A DNA stretch of 64,000 bases from Oxytricha trifallax (GCA_000711775.1 ARYC01000475.1:62001-126000); one strand, 5' to 3'; positions 10,411 through 21,735 are shown, numbered from the stretch's first letter. Numbers and translations: made by a program. The notes: generated from the letters alone by a model not told the origin.

Positions 10411-10665
10411 GTTGTGAGACATATTACTTTACTGTTAATACTGAATCTTCCACTAAGTTATTAGGTCAAAGTAGCCTCTCAACAAATCAAATAACAGAAT
10501 TTTTAGTCTCTGCATTTGTTGACTCCATTTGTATTATAGATATTCGTAATTATTAATAATATTTATATATGGATTTTCGAGTGGTCTCTTAAAGACCCTG
10601 CCAGACCACTAGACCACTAATTACATTATATATTTTAAATGTATTAAATTAATTAAATATTAAAT

Positions 10666-11605
10666 TTAAATCAAACTACAATTGCTAACACACCTAATTC
10701 ATGAATGTTGTAATTACTAATATATTTAAAATTTATCTATATTTCTTAATTTTCCTATTTTTATTTATTTAAGCGATATTACGCGTGTGAAAGAAATTAG
10801 AAACCAATAAAAATATTGGTTTGATGCTAAAATCAACATATTAAAAGTACGAGAAGTGGCATCTTTGAATCTTTAAAGCTGAAAATTTCATTAATTTCTC
10901 ATACTTTTTACCAATAACTTATCGTATATTGAACTCTCTATCTGCTTTATTATAAACAAGAGAATCCCCAAATGTTTTGGGGTTTATTTTTAAAGAAAAT
11001 TACTACTTAATTTAATGAAAGCGAATTTAGATTAATTAATAAGCTCTATTTTTTATTTATTAAAGATATTATAGTTATAAAATATAGTTTAATCAACAGA
11101 ATTAAAAATTATAATAATTTTTAGTTTTACTCCATTTTTATTCTTAAGATAATATTATATATAGATTTATTATTTAAATTTTATTTACATGTGTAGTCAA
11201 ATTTTGAAATTAGTTGCACACACAAAAGTCAAATTACATAATTAAAGAGTAAAAGATATTTAAATTTATAAAATTATACTTAGAAATATATGATTACAAA
11301 ATAACATTGTTAAGCACCCTGATAGCTAAGATAAAATAATTTATCATCAACTATTTTATATTTAATATATTATTCTTAGAGTACTAAAAATTCTCTATTG
11401 ATATTGTTAAATCTATCAAGATTTAAATATATTCTATCTATGTTTGATTCTTTATTACACTATATTTAAAGTGAGTGTAATTAAATTTTGAAATTTAGAA
11501 TCATATAGAATTTTAATTAAAGTTCTTCATATATATTAATAAAACACTCAAACATGCAGTTAAAGGTGTTTTAACTTTTAACCATCACTGAATATATACA
11601 ATAAA
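10666..11605. other. AT-rich with a telomere-like palindrome
   Basis: No gene recognised. At about 10967-10987 CCCCAAATGTTTTGGGG forms a palindrome followed by TTTATTTTT, reminiscent of the hypotrich telomere unit but too short to call a telomere or TBE end. Confidence 0.4.
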
Positions 11606-11960
11606 AAGCTGGCAAACTTTAAAGAGAGCTATAAGAAGAAGAAAAAGAAATAAATCTCAAAACTTAAGCCAAAGTCTAAAGTACTGAAAGAGACTTTTCA
11701 GACTTAGTAACCAGCATCAGGGTTAACTGAGATTTCAGAGTTCACTCTGCAAAGTAATAATTTCAATTCTCAGCAACATTTAGGAACTAAAATAGTTTCC
11801 GCTCTATCAAAAATACTTTGTAAACGAAGTACGAAGGTTTAGAGCACACTGATCTCATAGATAAAGTTAAATTTATCTACCTAATTTATAATTTTGACAT
11901 TTGTAATATCCTCGAACAGGAAGCATTTAAGACCTTAAAGTTCTCGTGATCTCAAGAAAT
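11606..11960 (+). pseudogene. Broken coding segment with an EF-hand-like motif
   Basis: The first frame reads a lysine-rich stretch (FKESYKKKKKKQISK) and a Ser/Gln-rich region (LTEISEFTLQSNNFNSQQH). Around 11850 coding character moves to another frame giving HTDLIDKVKFIYLIYNFD then ICNILEQEAFKTLKFS, which has the spacing of a degenerate EF-hand (hydrophobic helix, D-x-D-like loop, E-x-x-F). The loop lacks several calcium ligands, so binding is doubtful. Glutamines are encoded by TAA/TAG. The same gene may continue at 12550-13090, where another EF-hand-like loop is seen. Confidence 0.35.
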
Positions 11961-12549
11961 TATATTCGTCAGCTAATTCATTCTAAAATAAACGACACAA
12001 TCATATGCTAAGTCTGTTAAAAATAAAAAATTTATATACCCAAATGAATTCAAAGTAATTCAAAGTGAACTCAAAGTCTAATTAAAAATCTAATATTATA
12101 TTTAATATCTAAAATAGGATAAGGAACTCCTTGATGTGAGAAATGACAACATTGATTTCTAAATAAATTTGGCACTACAATATAATCTGAGATCACATCC
12201 TATTTTATTCGGGAATTCATGATCTTTAGCCTCATGAGAAGCAAGACTTTTACTTGTAAATAATTAATATGAAAAGCTATGGTTTTCTAGAGTTTCTTTT
12301 AACCTTTAATCAGCTTGCTGAGAAAATTTGTACTAGGAAAAATTCATAATTTATGAGTTAAATCAAAGGGCTCATTTGAGCCTTCAATATAAATTCCGAC
12401 TTTCCTCTCCTCTTTTTTTCAATATATTTACAAAATTTTAAATTGATGAAACAATCCTAAAATGCTTCTTGTTTCTTATCGCCTTACGAGCTAATACTAA
12501 GCAAGCTCTTGGATTGCATTATTTTATCTTTATAATGAATTAGATTATT

Positions 12550-13090
12550 TACAGAGACTTTAAGATGAATTAGCAGACCTTGACAAGTCAAACATTGGTA
12601 TTATTCCTATGATTGGGGTTTTTCTCCAGCTCATGATTGTTCTAGATCAGAAAGACTGCTGCCAAAAAAATTGCTTTGCCAGAGATTTAATTTATATCTG
12701 TTCTCTCTCTCTTCGAGTTTATCCCAGTAATAAAAGCTGGAAAACTTAAATAGAAAGTTTAGTTATAAATTTATTTCTAAATGGGACTTCATCGACCATA
12801 AGAATTTTTTCATTCGTTTAAATAATATCCAAGGAGATTAGATTGATCTTAATTGGGTCTCCAAATTTTAAGAAATATCTAATCAAGGAAAACCTTGCTT
12901 TTGTTATTAGGAATGAATGAGATAGAGCATAGATATCATTCAGGATTACTTTAGAGCTGACTTTACAAAGCTTAACCTGATTTTGAATGTACCAAATAAG
13001 AATAGCGATTTCACAGAGGAGGAAAAGAAGAAAAGAAAAGACTTTTAAATTAGTTCAGAAAGTTAAATGAATTGTTTTAATCATTCACGG
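12550..13090 (+). pseudogene. Broken coding segments, possible EF-hand protein
   Basis: The frame from 12563 reads DELADLDKSNIGIIPMIGVF, where DLDKSNIG resembles the start of an EF-hand loop, then a hydrophobic region (FARDLIYICSLSLRVYPSNK) and about 118 open codons to TGA near 12914. A second frame from about 12920 reads SIDIIQDYFRADFTKLNLI and FTEEEKKKRKDFQISSE. Both look like real protein sequence. The frame changes may be short eliminated segments, introns or mutations. With 11606-11960 it could be part of one calcium-sensor or channel-like gene, but no diagnostic motif proves it. Confidence 0.35.
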
Positions 13091-13559
13091 ATTTTTTATT
13101 TTTACAGAGATATTTCTTTCAAAAGTTCCAGCAAACTAACCAGTAGGTAAGACTACAATAGATACTTAGCTTCATTTACCTCACTCTGAAAAAGCTACAG
13201 CTCAATTTTTTGACCTGGAAATACTTGAAATTTATTTTTATAAATTTTGGAGTTAGTGATGTTTCACATTACTCAGTTCCACTTTCACTTGGCAGCTTTT
13301 TAAGCCAACAGTTTGCGAAAAGTATTTTTTATAATTGGGAAAATGGCCACTTAAAATTTCGAGATGAGAAATAATTTTATCCTATAATAAAAACTTTTAT
13401 ATCCTTATATGTTAAATTAAATCAGTTTAAAAATAATACTGGGGTTCACTATATGAAATAGAAACAGTAAAAAAAAACGAAGAATTTCAATAGTTATGAA
13501 GCAAATAAATCGTTATAATTGAATAGTATCACTGGATTTTTTTAATAAAAATTTTTTTT

Positions 13560-14375
13560 TTAATTAAATGGAGAATACTCTGAGGATTTTTCATGGAGCT
13601 AAGCGAGTATTAGGATTCACTAGCATGGAGCAAGTTATCAATATGTACTAAAATTCTTGTAGAATAATTTTTATATGAAAATTTATGGTCTATATATTGT
13701 GCTTGTTTATTAGGAATAATTGTTAAATAAGAACTAGAGACATTATTCCATAATCTAACAGGTCACCATCCTAATACTTAAAAGTTATTTATGGCGATAA
13801 TAAAGAAGAAAGTTCAAATGAAGAAAATATTTCTTAAGCAATATCCGATGAGGGAAATATAAAGCAAAGCAACAGATAAATGATTGAGGAACTCAAAGGG
13901 AAACGGAGTGTTAAGACACTTGTTTTTTGATAGATTAAAATACTTTTCCTCAATATCCCTTCAATATAAAATTAAAATTAGGCAAATAAGAACTTTTAAA
14001 TAACTAAATAAACCTTCCTTAAACTTCGATTAAGATAAAAACACAAAACAGTTCTGCGTCTGAAAAGAAATCAATGTAATTAAATTGTGATATTCTAATT
14101 TAAGAGTGTAGAAAGCCATAATAGTTGGGAGATTAAAGGGCAAGCCTTCATAAAATGAATTCTACTTCTTAATAAGAGAGTTTCACAAATGACAGTGATT
14201 CAGTAATTTCTTTTTAATCAATAATGCAACCTTAAAAACAGTTCTCAGCGGACAATAAGATGAAGCTAAAAGTTTTTATACAAGAATGACTGAGAGTCAA
14301 CACTAAGAGGAAAAGACTCTCATAGCAAAAGGTTGCTTAGTTAAGAAACATTATCTTGATAATTTTATTGCAAAT
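13560..14375 (+). pseudogene. Series of short coding segments, unknown protein
   Basis: Four blocks have clear ciliate-code character. 13590-13880: MELSEYQDSLAWSKLS. 13777-13931: YGDNKEESSNEENISQ, QSNRQMIEELKGKRSV, ending in TGA. 14155-14289: a complete 44-codon frame MNSTSQQESFTNDSDS ending in TGA. 14292-14373: TESQHQEEKTLIAKGC. Several Gln codons are TAA. Blocks lie in different frames with little sequence between them. They may be consecutive pieces of the gene that begins upstream, or unrelated segments. No family recognised. Confidence 0.35.
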
Positions 14376-15300
14376 TTATTTTAATTTTTTCAGATAATTT
14401 GATTAATAATTAAATAATTTAATATAAATACTGATGCATTAATTAATTTATTTTACAAGAATTCATTGGGTTAATATTATAGAGGACTTCCTTAATTGCC
14501 AATTATGTCACTCTCATTAAGTTTATTCATCAATTTGTCAAAATAGTGACAATTTTTGAATATTTATATTGTTATATACATTATAATAATAAATAAATCA
14601 ATCAATCACCAAATATTATTATAATTATTCTTAATAAATTTACTTGATATTTATTTAATTATATATAAAATGGGCTCAATTAGTAAATATTATATTTATA
14701 TTACTTGAGTCCATTTCTATTATATTTTAAAATCATTTTTATTTAACAAGTTATTTTTCTTCTAATTTGTAATGAAATTTATTTCCAGTTTTATATTTTA
14801 GTGATATCACATATTTTATGCTTAAAAATTCTTATTTTAAATGTTTTGATACTATTTTTAGTAAATTATTTGAAAATTATTCGTGTTATACTAATAAATA
14901 AATTAAACTTAATATTTAGTAAAAGCATTTTTCTTTTAAAATATAATTAAAAATAGTAAATAAAATAAATAAAAAATAGGCTCTTAGCAGAAATAAAATA
15001 TTAGCATTACTAATACAATAATTAATAATATATTATTTTATTTTTAACAAAAAGGATTAAGTGTTAATTCGTATGTATGTTCTATATTTCGTTATATTTA
15101 CTCATTTGAATATTCACGATTTTTTAATTATTTTGACTTACCAAATGATCTATAGTAAATTTCATGCCATTAAACACATCCCACATCCTCTTATTCACTG
15201 AGATGCACTTTTGCTTGCTTTCTCTTATAGTTCCTTTCTCACCTTCACTTTCAAGTCGCCTTTCATCCTCTATCTTTGAGATATCATTTTAATAAGGTGA
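14376..15300. other. AT-rich, no gene recognised
   Basis: Very AT-rich, with a weak poly-T/poly-A character and the tetranucleotide run ATCAATCAATCACC near 14597. No conserved frame until coding character appears around 15300. Confidence 0.5.
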
Positions 15301-16332
15301 GCAAACCTTCCATTTATAGCTAGAACCTTTGATGAAGCATTATTGCATTCCACTGTAGAAGAGCGAGTTGTTCAGGCTTTAACGAATTCGGACTACATGT
15401 GAACTATTTGATTCTGAGAATCATCTTGCCTATCTTTTTGCGTTAGCTCTGCCTCTAGGGTTACCAAATTTATTCACTCTTTTGTAAGGGACGAAGGACA
15501 TTACAAACCCACCTCTTATCTAGATGAAGACAAAAGCTCTGGTCTGGAATATAATAAAGTAAGGAAGGCTTGTTATTAGCGAATCAAGAAAATTTCCGGT
15601 GTCGGGCGTTTTTTTAGGTATCATTATAATCTTAAATGTATTACAAAAATCTTGTCTTACTTCTTCATCCCAGTAAAAAGCACTTTTGAAGAAGTAAATA
15701 TTGCACCATCTTTTCTTAGGCAGGTAAACCCCGAATTCATCTTACAAAAAGACATGTGGCTCTTTTTAAGACCCTATTTTCTCCTGAACTTAATGAATGT
15801 TTACTGTTGCTACATGATTTTGTATTTTTTTTGCTGCACTTATATTGAGTTCGAAATTAGGGGTCACATAATATATAACTTGGTTTTAATAATTATATTA
15901 ATTAAGTTTAAATTAAATCTATTTATTAATATTACTATTAAAGAGAGAAGCTAGACCAACAATGAAAAAAAGAAAGCTGATGGAGTTGAGGGCGAGGGAA
16001 GTGGCCCCTAGGAACAATCCAGTACTATTATTGCTGCAAAAACAGAAGCTGGCTCCGAAGAGCCTAGTTCTCTAACTACTAGGTGGATTGCTGATGACGA
16101 CAACTTCAAGGATCTCGATGTCCACGAATTCAAGAAAACTACTCAAAACTCCAACATTGAAAAGTAGTGCATAGACGTCATCTTGAAAACATACGACAAG
16201 GACAAAAACAAAAATAAAACAAATTAGACTACCGATCACTATGGAGTCGCGGGATATGCCGCCCTGGAGAACACCCTAGTTGCAGGTATGGACCTAGAAG
16301 GCAGTCCTCAGTGTACCAGCAGAAATCTTTGA
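15301..16332 (+). CDS. Possible membrane protein gene, two frame changes
   Basis: From about 15420 a single frame is free of TGA for some 304 codons to TGA at 16330-16332, much longer than chance favours. It reads FIHSFVRDEGHYKPTSYLDE, then KVRKACYQRIKKISGVGRFF, two hydrophobic stretches (about 15770-15850 and 15865-15940) and a hydrophilic tail (KKKADGVEGEGSGPQEQ, TTRWIADDDNFKDLDVH). The first hydrophobic region and its AT-rich surroundings could instead be an eliminated insert read in frame. Upstream, 15301-15402 (ANLPFIARTFDEALLHST) and the next block (ELFDSENHLAYLFALAL) are in other frames, so the 5' part is broken. No family recognised. Confidence 0.45.
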
Positions 16333-16639
16333 GAAACCTTATGTTTATACCTAACTAATTAATTTAAGGTATAGTATATTTAATAGTGGTAATAGTAATA
16401 AATAGATTATATATTAAGTCTAGAATTTTTAATTTCACTTGCCTTTAACGATTATCAATCTCTATCTATCTACGTTTAAATTATTTAATAGGGAAAACCC
16501 ATATAAAATACTTTTAAAAATTGATCATTACTGTATAGAAGAATCCATTTCCTTTCATTTATCATAATTTTAGCAGAGTTGGAAAGTTCTATGAAAATAA
16601 ATTAAATTTAAATGACATTAAATACATTCTTAGGCAAGA

Positions 16640-16976
16640 TAGAATTAGAAGAAATCTGCAACTCCGACTCTAATGAAAGTATCAATTTTAGCATCTTAAT
16701 TGCCAGAATTTCCTCAAGCTAAAGTTTAAAAATGATCTCAACTAAACTCTAAGCACCAACTTTGTTGTCTAAAGGCAAGTTTAAATAAAGAATTGAACAA
16801 TTTAAGATGCCGAAGCGATTGAGCATAAGATTTGCAATTTTTTAAAGAGCATTTGGATTACAGTTGTGCTAAGTACGATCGAGGTTTCTCTAGTAGAAAA
16901 CTAAAAGTAGTTTGCAGTTTCCTTCTCCTATTAAACTCTGAGCAAGTTAACCTTCGACTGCTGATATCTTCACCTA
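16640..16976 (+). pseudogene. Coding-like segment, unknown
   Basis: The frame IELEEICNSDSNESINFSIL (16640 onward) stays open for 100 codons to TGA at about 16939; an overlapping frame (DAEAIEHKICNFLKSIWITV) runs to about 16972. Both use TAA/TAG as Gln. Either could be the true frame, with a shift in between. The 300 bp upstream (16333-16639) are AT-rich without a gene. No homologue recognised. Confidence 0.3.
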
Positions 16977-17181
16977 TATTTTATGCTGAAGTAAATGGCA
17001 GTTAGGTATGAATAAAACGAATTATAAAGCTAGTTACAATTATTTTTGAAAAATAATCAAATTTTTAGACGTGATAGTCCTGAAAGTCTCGAGAAGATGA
17101 AATAGAGACTAGATAAATCAAGTCATTATGTTATAATTTATAGCACATAATAAAAATAAGTATAAGATACTCAATCTCCGC

Positions 17182-17440
17182 TTAAAAGGTTATGGGACAA
17201 AATTATGAGTCTGTATCGCCAAGAATCCTGTTGTTACTATTAAATATATCGAAGAATAAAAGTTTCATGGCGGAGTATAAAACATTTTGAAGGAAATCTT
17301 CAAAAGGATACCCATTCTAGCATAGGAAAGTATTATATCAAAGCTGACTTCCTAGTTCATACTTGAGTATGATAATTAAATTATTACATATGAGGAAAGT
17401 AAATAGCTTTTCATAAGTTTAATAGATTTTAGATTAATAA
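17182..17440 (+). pseudogene. Protein-kinase N-lobe remnant (MAPK/CMGC-like)
   Basis: The frame reads LKGYGTKL, one TGA, then VCIAKNPVVTIKYIEEQKFH and NILKEIFKRIPILAQESIIS. This aligns by eye with kinase subdomains I-III: glycine loop GxG, the VxIK-type lysine (TIKY), and helix C with its glutamate (LKEI). The order and spacing are like MAP kinases, with IKYIEE and LREI-like elements. The TGA at the end of the glycine loop and the loss of the second half of that loop (no YGxV) indicate a dead copy. It runs into a short inverted-repeat element at 17439. No C-lobe follows. Confidence 0.5.
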
Positions 17441-17702
17441 AACCCCATAGATCAATTAAGAAGCGAGGATAGGAGTTAAGAACAATTAGATTAAAAATTA
17501 ATTATAATTGGCTAATAATATAAATAATTAGGCTAAAATCAAATTAACACACCCTGATTGGATTATTTTATAAGGACAATTAATCGAGCCAATAGTTTTA
17601 AAAATTAGCCCAAACATTATAATTATACGCCAATAATAATAAATTCTTAATTTAATTCTTCTTAACCCCAATTCTCATGTCTTAATTGATCTATGGGGTT
17701 TT
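17439..17702. mobile_element. 264-bp inverted-repeat element with AAAACCCC ends
   Basis: The left end reads AAAACCCCATAGATCAATTA and the right end is its reverse complement (TAATTGATCTATGGGGTTTT at 17683-17702), followed inward by a weaker match (AGGAGTTAAGAA versus TTCTTCTTAACCCC). The interior is non-coding. A terminal AAAACCCC is one hypotrich telomere unit, as at TBE ends, but the rest of the arm is unlike the TBE repeat at 3486-3563. It is probably a MITE; the mobilising enzyme is unknown. Confidence 0.6.
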
Positions 17703-17832
17703 AGTATAAAATAAAATATCTATCTGCTTGTAGCTGGCTATAAAATAGACCTCTCCTTTGAAGACAACTGTGTTTTAAAAGAACGAAAAGCCATAATCAT
17801 TCCTTCAGAAGTAACTTTTGCAGCAAATTGAT

Positions 17833-18392
17833 TTTGTTGAAATGATAAGGATAAGCTTGCACATCATTCAAATCAACGAGAGCAGTCAAGTGGATAATAA
17901 ACCTTTGAAAAAAAAGATGCGCTTTTGAGGAGTTAAGCATTTCAGCTTAAGTCTGAAAGAATCAAGTAAGTTAGTACTATTGCAGGAAAAAATTGCTAGG
18001 ATAAACTTTTTCATTTACTCTAAGCATAGGACGAAACAATAATTTACAGAATATAATTTCATTCTTTTGCTCATAGAATAGTTAGATAAAAATAACCCTA
18101 TTTGGAGGCATAAATCCATATTAATGATGGATAATGCAGCATTCGACCATATTAAGTATCGGAGATAAAATTTTGAGCAACTTTAAGTTCCTATTGCGTT
18201 TTTAGGACCTTATTAGTTTAATTTTGCCTAAATTTAAACCCTTTATTCATTTATTGAAATCACAAGTCGGCTTCACAAATCAACTCAATAAACTAAAAGT
18301 AAATTCTCTAGTTAACCATTTTCACACAACTTTTATAGGCGTACAAGAATTATGTTTTAATCATTTCGCACTAAACTTAAAAAAATAAATTA
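17833..18392 (+). pseudogene. Degenerate IS630/Tc1-type transposase
   Basis: In one frame (one TGA at 17926) the translation follows the C-terminal catalytic domain of IS630-family transposases: INESS where the first catalytic Asp is expected (D to N), MRF-stop-GVKHF where the family has a Trp, then a SILMMDNAAFDH block with the second Asp, and GPYQFNFAQIQTLYSFIE where the pattern is xPYSPxxNPIExxFSFIK. The third catalytic Glu is read as Gln (TAA), one base from GAA. Two catalytic residues are therefore lost and the gene is dead. It is not closely similar to the TBE enzyme at 2397-3461, so it is a second IS630-type lineage. Confidence 0.65.
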
Positions 18393-19295
18393 AAAATTCC
18401 TTCAAAAATCAAAATAATTTTATATTTTAAGCTGATTAAAATGTGCATGAAATTTTCAATGTAATTGGCTCAACTGGTAGCATTTGAAGATCGTATTGGG
18501 CCTGAAAAAGGCTAATCTTCAATCAATAGGTTGTTTCATGAAAGATTAATTTATTATGATAATTAAAACTCTATTTTTTGTACTAATTTACGAGCCAGTT
18601 CAATTTCATTGTATCATTTTTTTATTAGTGTATATTTTCAATAATAATTCTTAAGAGCGTTTTATTTCTGTTCTAAATTTACTAGCGAATTTTTTTCAAA
18701 GGGTGTCTTTTAATTAATTAGAGATTTTACAAACCAGAGGGCTTTCATCGTAACCGATAAACAATTATTGTACCATAAAATTTTTTTGATACAATTGTAA
18801 TCTTTTAAATAACTAATGAGTGTTGAATCTTAATTGCAGTTTTGTTTTTAAGTTTAAAATGACATTTTCTAGGCTTCATTGAATCTTGATATGTTTTTAT
18901 TCTTCAAAAAGTTAATTAAGTCAATCAACTAAAGCAATCCCATATATCCCGGAACATAATTTATTTGTCATCCAGTATTTCTACCTCAATTAATTGATAA
19001 CTTTTTTTTAGATTGTTGCTTTCAAGCAAAACACCTAAACTTTTATTTTTACTAGAAAACTTATTTGGAAACTTTGCCTTTATAGAAATCAAAGATAAAA
19101 ATTTAATGAATCCCAAATAAGTTTATTAATAATACAATATAGAATAAACTAGGTTTTATTCATAAGTCCCATTAAAAATCCACAATTTTAAATTTATCCA
19201 CACTCTTTATTAATATAATGCTAATATTTATTAAGTAATATATCTTTGCTTTCATTTAAACTTAGCTTCTAAAATTTAATTTTATTAAATTTAAG
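18393..19295. other. AT-rich; weak tRNA A-box and coding-like traces
   Basis: At 18460-18480 TTGGCTCAACTGGTAGCAT resembles a tRNA A box, but no B box or cloverleaf follows, so no tRNA is called. On the minus strand around 18650-18760 a frame reads FIGYDESPLVCKISN, possibly a relic. The rest is AT-rich. Confidence 0.35.
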
Positions 19296-19814
19296 ATGAG
19301 TAATAAGAGATTAAGGTTTTAAAAATTAAAGGTTCATTTAGATACTTGGACTTTTAAAGCTCTTCATGAAATCGGTAACTTTGGTATTCGAAAATGCAAT
19401 TTCAATCGGTTGTTGTTACCTTTATTTCCTTCGTTTATTATTGTCATTTAAAAGTTTTCCATCATAGAATTAAATAATAAACAAATGATGAATAAATATC
19501 CTCCTTATTTCTAAATTACCTATCGTGTTCGCTTGAATGAAGGGGTTTTACTTTTAATTTAAATGGTTATTTCATTAGTTTTTTTCATTTTATAAAAATA
19601 AAATAGAGCCCCTAAAACTGAAAGCAAATAGTCACTTAACTCACAGTTTTCCTTCTAAAATAATGAATTTATGGAATTTATTATTCCCTAGAATGAAATC
19701 TCAGAATAGTTTACCAAAAAGATATTTCCTTTGATTTCTAAAATCTAAATTTTACTTAGAAGTTTCAAAGTAAAAGTATCCGCTCAAATGGTTTTCTTAT
19801 TTTTTATATTATGA
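19296..19814 (+). CDS. 172-codon ORF, unknown, partly hydrophobic
   Basis: An uninterrupted ATG-to-TGA frame of 173 codons exists if TAA/TAG are Gln. It begins MSNKRLRFQKLKVHLD, has a hydrophobic stretch near residues 45-60 and another near 95-110, and a Ser/Gln/Asn-rich part (TESKQSLNSQFSFQNNEF). The hydrophobic parts are encoded by very AT-rich sequence and could be eliminated inserts that happen to be open. No homologue recognised. It sits alone between AT-rich stretches on the same strand as the following segments. Confidence 0.33.
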
Positions 19815-20414
19815 ACATTGAACTCTGGGTTGATCAATTATTAAGATTTTGTGTAATTATTTCTATTAACATTAAAAATATTGATAAGTAGCATATAATT
19901 GTACTGAAGCGTTTCTCCGATGTCATGAATATTTACATTTAAGTTAAGGTAATTTAGGCTATAAATCATGATTTAAAGATTACATTTATAATTATTCTTC
20001 TTATCCTATAACTATTATTAACAATCATTATTATTACATTCAAGTCAACTTGCTTAAATAACCCCTTATATCAAAATTCAGCAATTTCAGCTATCAATGA
20101 TTACAAAATAAATATATATTGTTAAAAATGGAGTTACTTGCCATCTTGATATTATCTCATCTCGTCATTTAAAAACTGTTGACCATGTCATGAATATACA
20201 AATAATTGTGGAATAAAATAAGTCAACTGAGATTAAAAGGACTTAATCATAATTATTTACTGCTAATTATAAAATTTCAAAAAGAACTAAAATTATCAGA
20301 AGTTAAATAAAAGCAATTTAAAACTAAAACCCAAAAACGAAAATGCTCTTAAAATAAATAGAGTAAACCAACAGATTAAATTGCTTAATTTTATCGAGAT
20401 ATTGGAAGAAACTT

Positions 20415-20729
20415 CAAGAAAACTCTAATTTAACAAACAATTAATTACTTATTTACAATAACTACGGGGACTTAATGAAACAGAGTAGATGTTACACGAA
20501 AATGAAATACTGCACAAATGATAAGCGTGAATCTCAGAGTTTACACCAATTTTAAAATGATGATAAATAACATTTTAGAAGTGAGGTAATTGCAATAATT
20601 TATTATGATAAAATCAAGAATTCAACAATCAATGCGATCACAATATTAATTGAAATATTGAAGATAAGAAATAAATAAAAGAATCCTTATGCATAAATTT
20701 ATCCAGTCAAAATACTATAAATTAGTTGA
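20415..20729 (+). CDS. 84-residue ORF, unknown, possibly 5' part of the next gene
   Basis: ATG at 20475 opens 85 codons to TGA at 20727, and the frame is open upstream as well. The product is basic and hydrophilic at first (MKQSRCYTKMKYCTNDKRES) and more helical later (SEVIAIIYYDKIKNS, ILIEILKIRNKQKNP). It lies 320 bp upstream of the MT-A70-like segment on the same strand and could be its N-terminal part, but nothing in the sequence proves that. Confidence 0.33.
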
Positions 20730-21045
20730 CACAAGAATATTTATAGCGGAAAAAAATATGAAAAAATAATCTTAATCCTTGAAAAATACATGTCGAGGGG
20801 ATGATTAAATACCTATATTTTGATAAACAAATATTGTAAAAAATTGCTAAAATATTGATCAAAATGAGATTTTGATAAAAGATTCAATGCATTTAGTCAA
20901 CTTAGGAGGAGCTTCTATATTAAAATTTTGATAATAAAGTTACAAACTTTGATAGCAATTACTAACTATAGCATCAGTCTTAAACCTGATAAAAATCCAT
21001 TAAGTAGTCTATGGTTTAAACAAAGGGAATAGTAAAAGCATTAAC

Positions 21046-21735
21046 TCAAACATTTTGATTGAGAAAGGAGATAAACTGTGGATTAATTATATAATTCATG
21101 CTAAGTAATATCTTTTAAAGGGCAAGTTATGGGATTAAATAATATCAGATTGCAATAAAGGATTGAATAGAAACTTATTTGATGTTATTGTAGCAGACGC
21201 GCCTTGGGATAGCACTGCTATAAATCTCAACGATAAAAACAGTCAGATTCAGTTCATGTCCAAAATATCGATGTACAAGTTGTAATAAGATAAATATCTT
21301 TTATAAAGATTACCAGTAAAAAACTTGAAGCGCCACTTTAATACTTAGACAAATATGCCATGAAAGAATTGAATTAATTTTCAGCAAGGAAAATTTACTG
21401 AGAGACATTATCGGATTCTACTTAAGGCTCTTTAGTCAATTCTTCTATCTTGCAAGAAAGAAATGCCAATACTTAGAGCTAAATTAGATATAAAAATTCA
21501 CAGAGTATTAAGCATGATAGTAGAAAAAGTGTTAGATGAATTAAGTAAGACCGATAAATTTACAAGATAATCAAGGAGCTGTTTCTTAATGACAATATTT
21601 GGAAATACTAGGTAGAGTACACAATCAGAGTCAAAGTGGGATTCAATTGGATGTGAATCTATCACTAGGACAAAAACAAAATAAGAAAAGCTAGACAAAG
21701 GTAAAAATAAAGCTAATCTTTAAAGCATTGTACCG
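21046..21735 (+). pseudogene. MT-A70-like N6-adenine methyltransferase segment
   Basis: The frame from 21046 to TGA at 21361 contains NRNLFDVIVADAPWDSTA (centred on 21200). MT-A70 family enzymes (METTL3/14, ciliate MTA1 and relatives) have F-D-V-I-x-x-D-P-P-W at this place; here the catalytic DPPW reads DAPW. The preceding strand-helix layout (WDQIISDCNKGL) also fits. After the TGA, other frames continue with coding character: FSKENLLRDIIGFYLRLF (21375-21490) and RTKTKQEKLDKGKNKANL (21640-21720). In ciliates such enzymes methylate DNA or RNA adenine. The DPPW change and frame shifts suggest either a divergent subunit like METTL14 or a decayed copy. Confidence 0.45.

Larger units (their letters stand above)
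7805..10665. mobile_element. Inverted-repeat element with a retroposon nested in its left end
   Basis: A terminal repeat containing GGTCTAGTGGTCTGGCAGGG (9528-9547) and continuing to about 9600 is matched in reverse at about 10545-10620, near 85 percent identical. Each arm holds its own hairpin (GTGGTCT / AGACCAC). The similarity continues outward through ATTTTAAATATATAATA (9503-9519) and then jumps to 7805-7844, because a retroposon (7845-9502) split the left arm and duplicated those 17 bp. Without the insert the element is about 1.2 kb. Its interior is less AT-rich and carries gene-like pieces on the minus strand (9790-9924, 10075-10410). No transposase was found. Confidence 0.6.

Noticed and set aside
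18455..18530. tRNA-like A box (TTGGCTCAACTGGTAGCAT)
   Set aside because: No B box at the right distance and no cloverleaf can be drawn; probably chance or an eroded SINE head.
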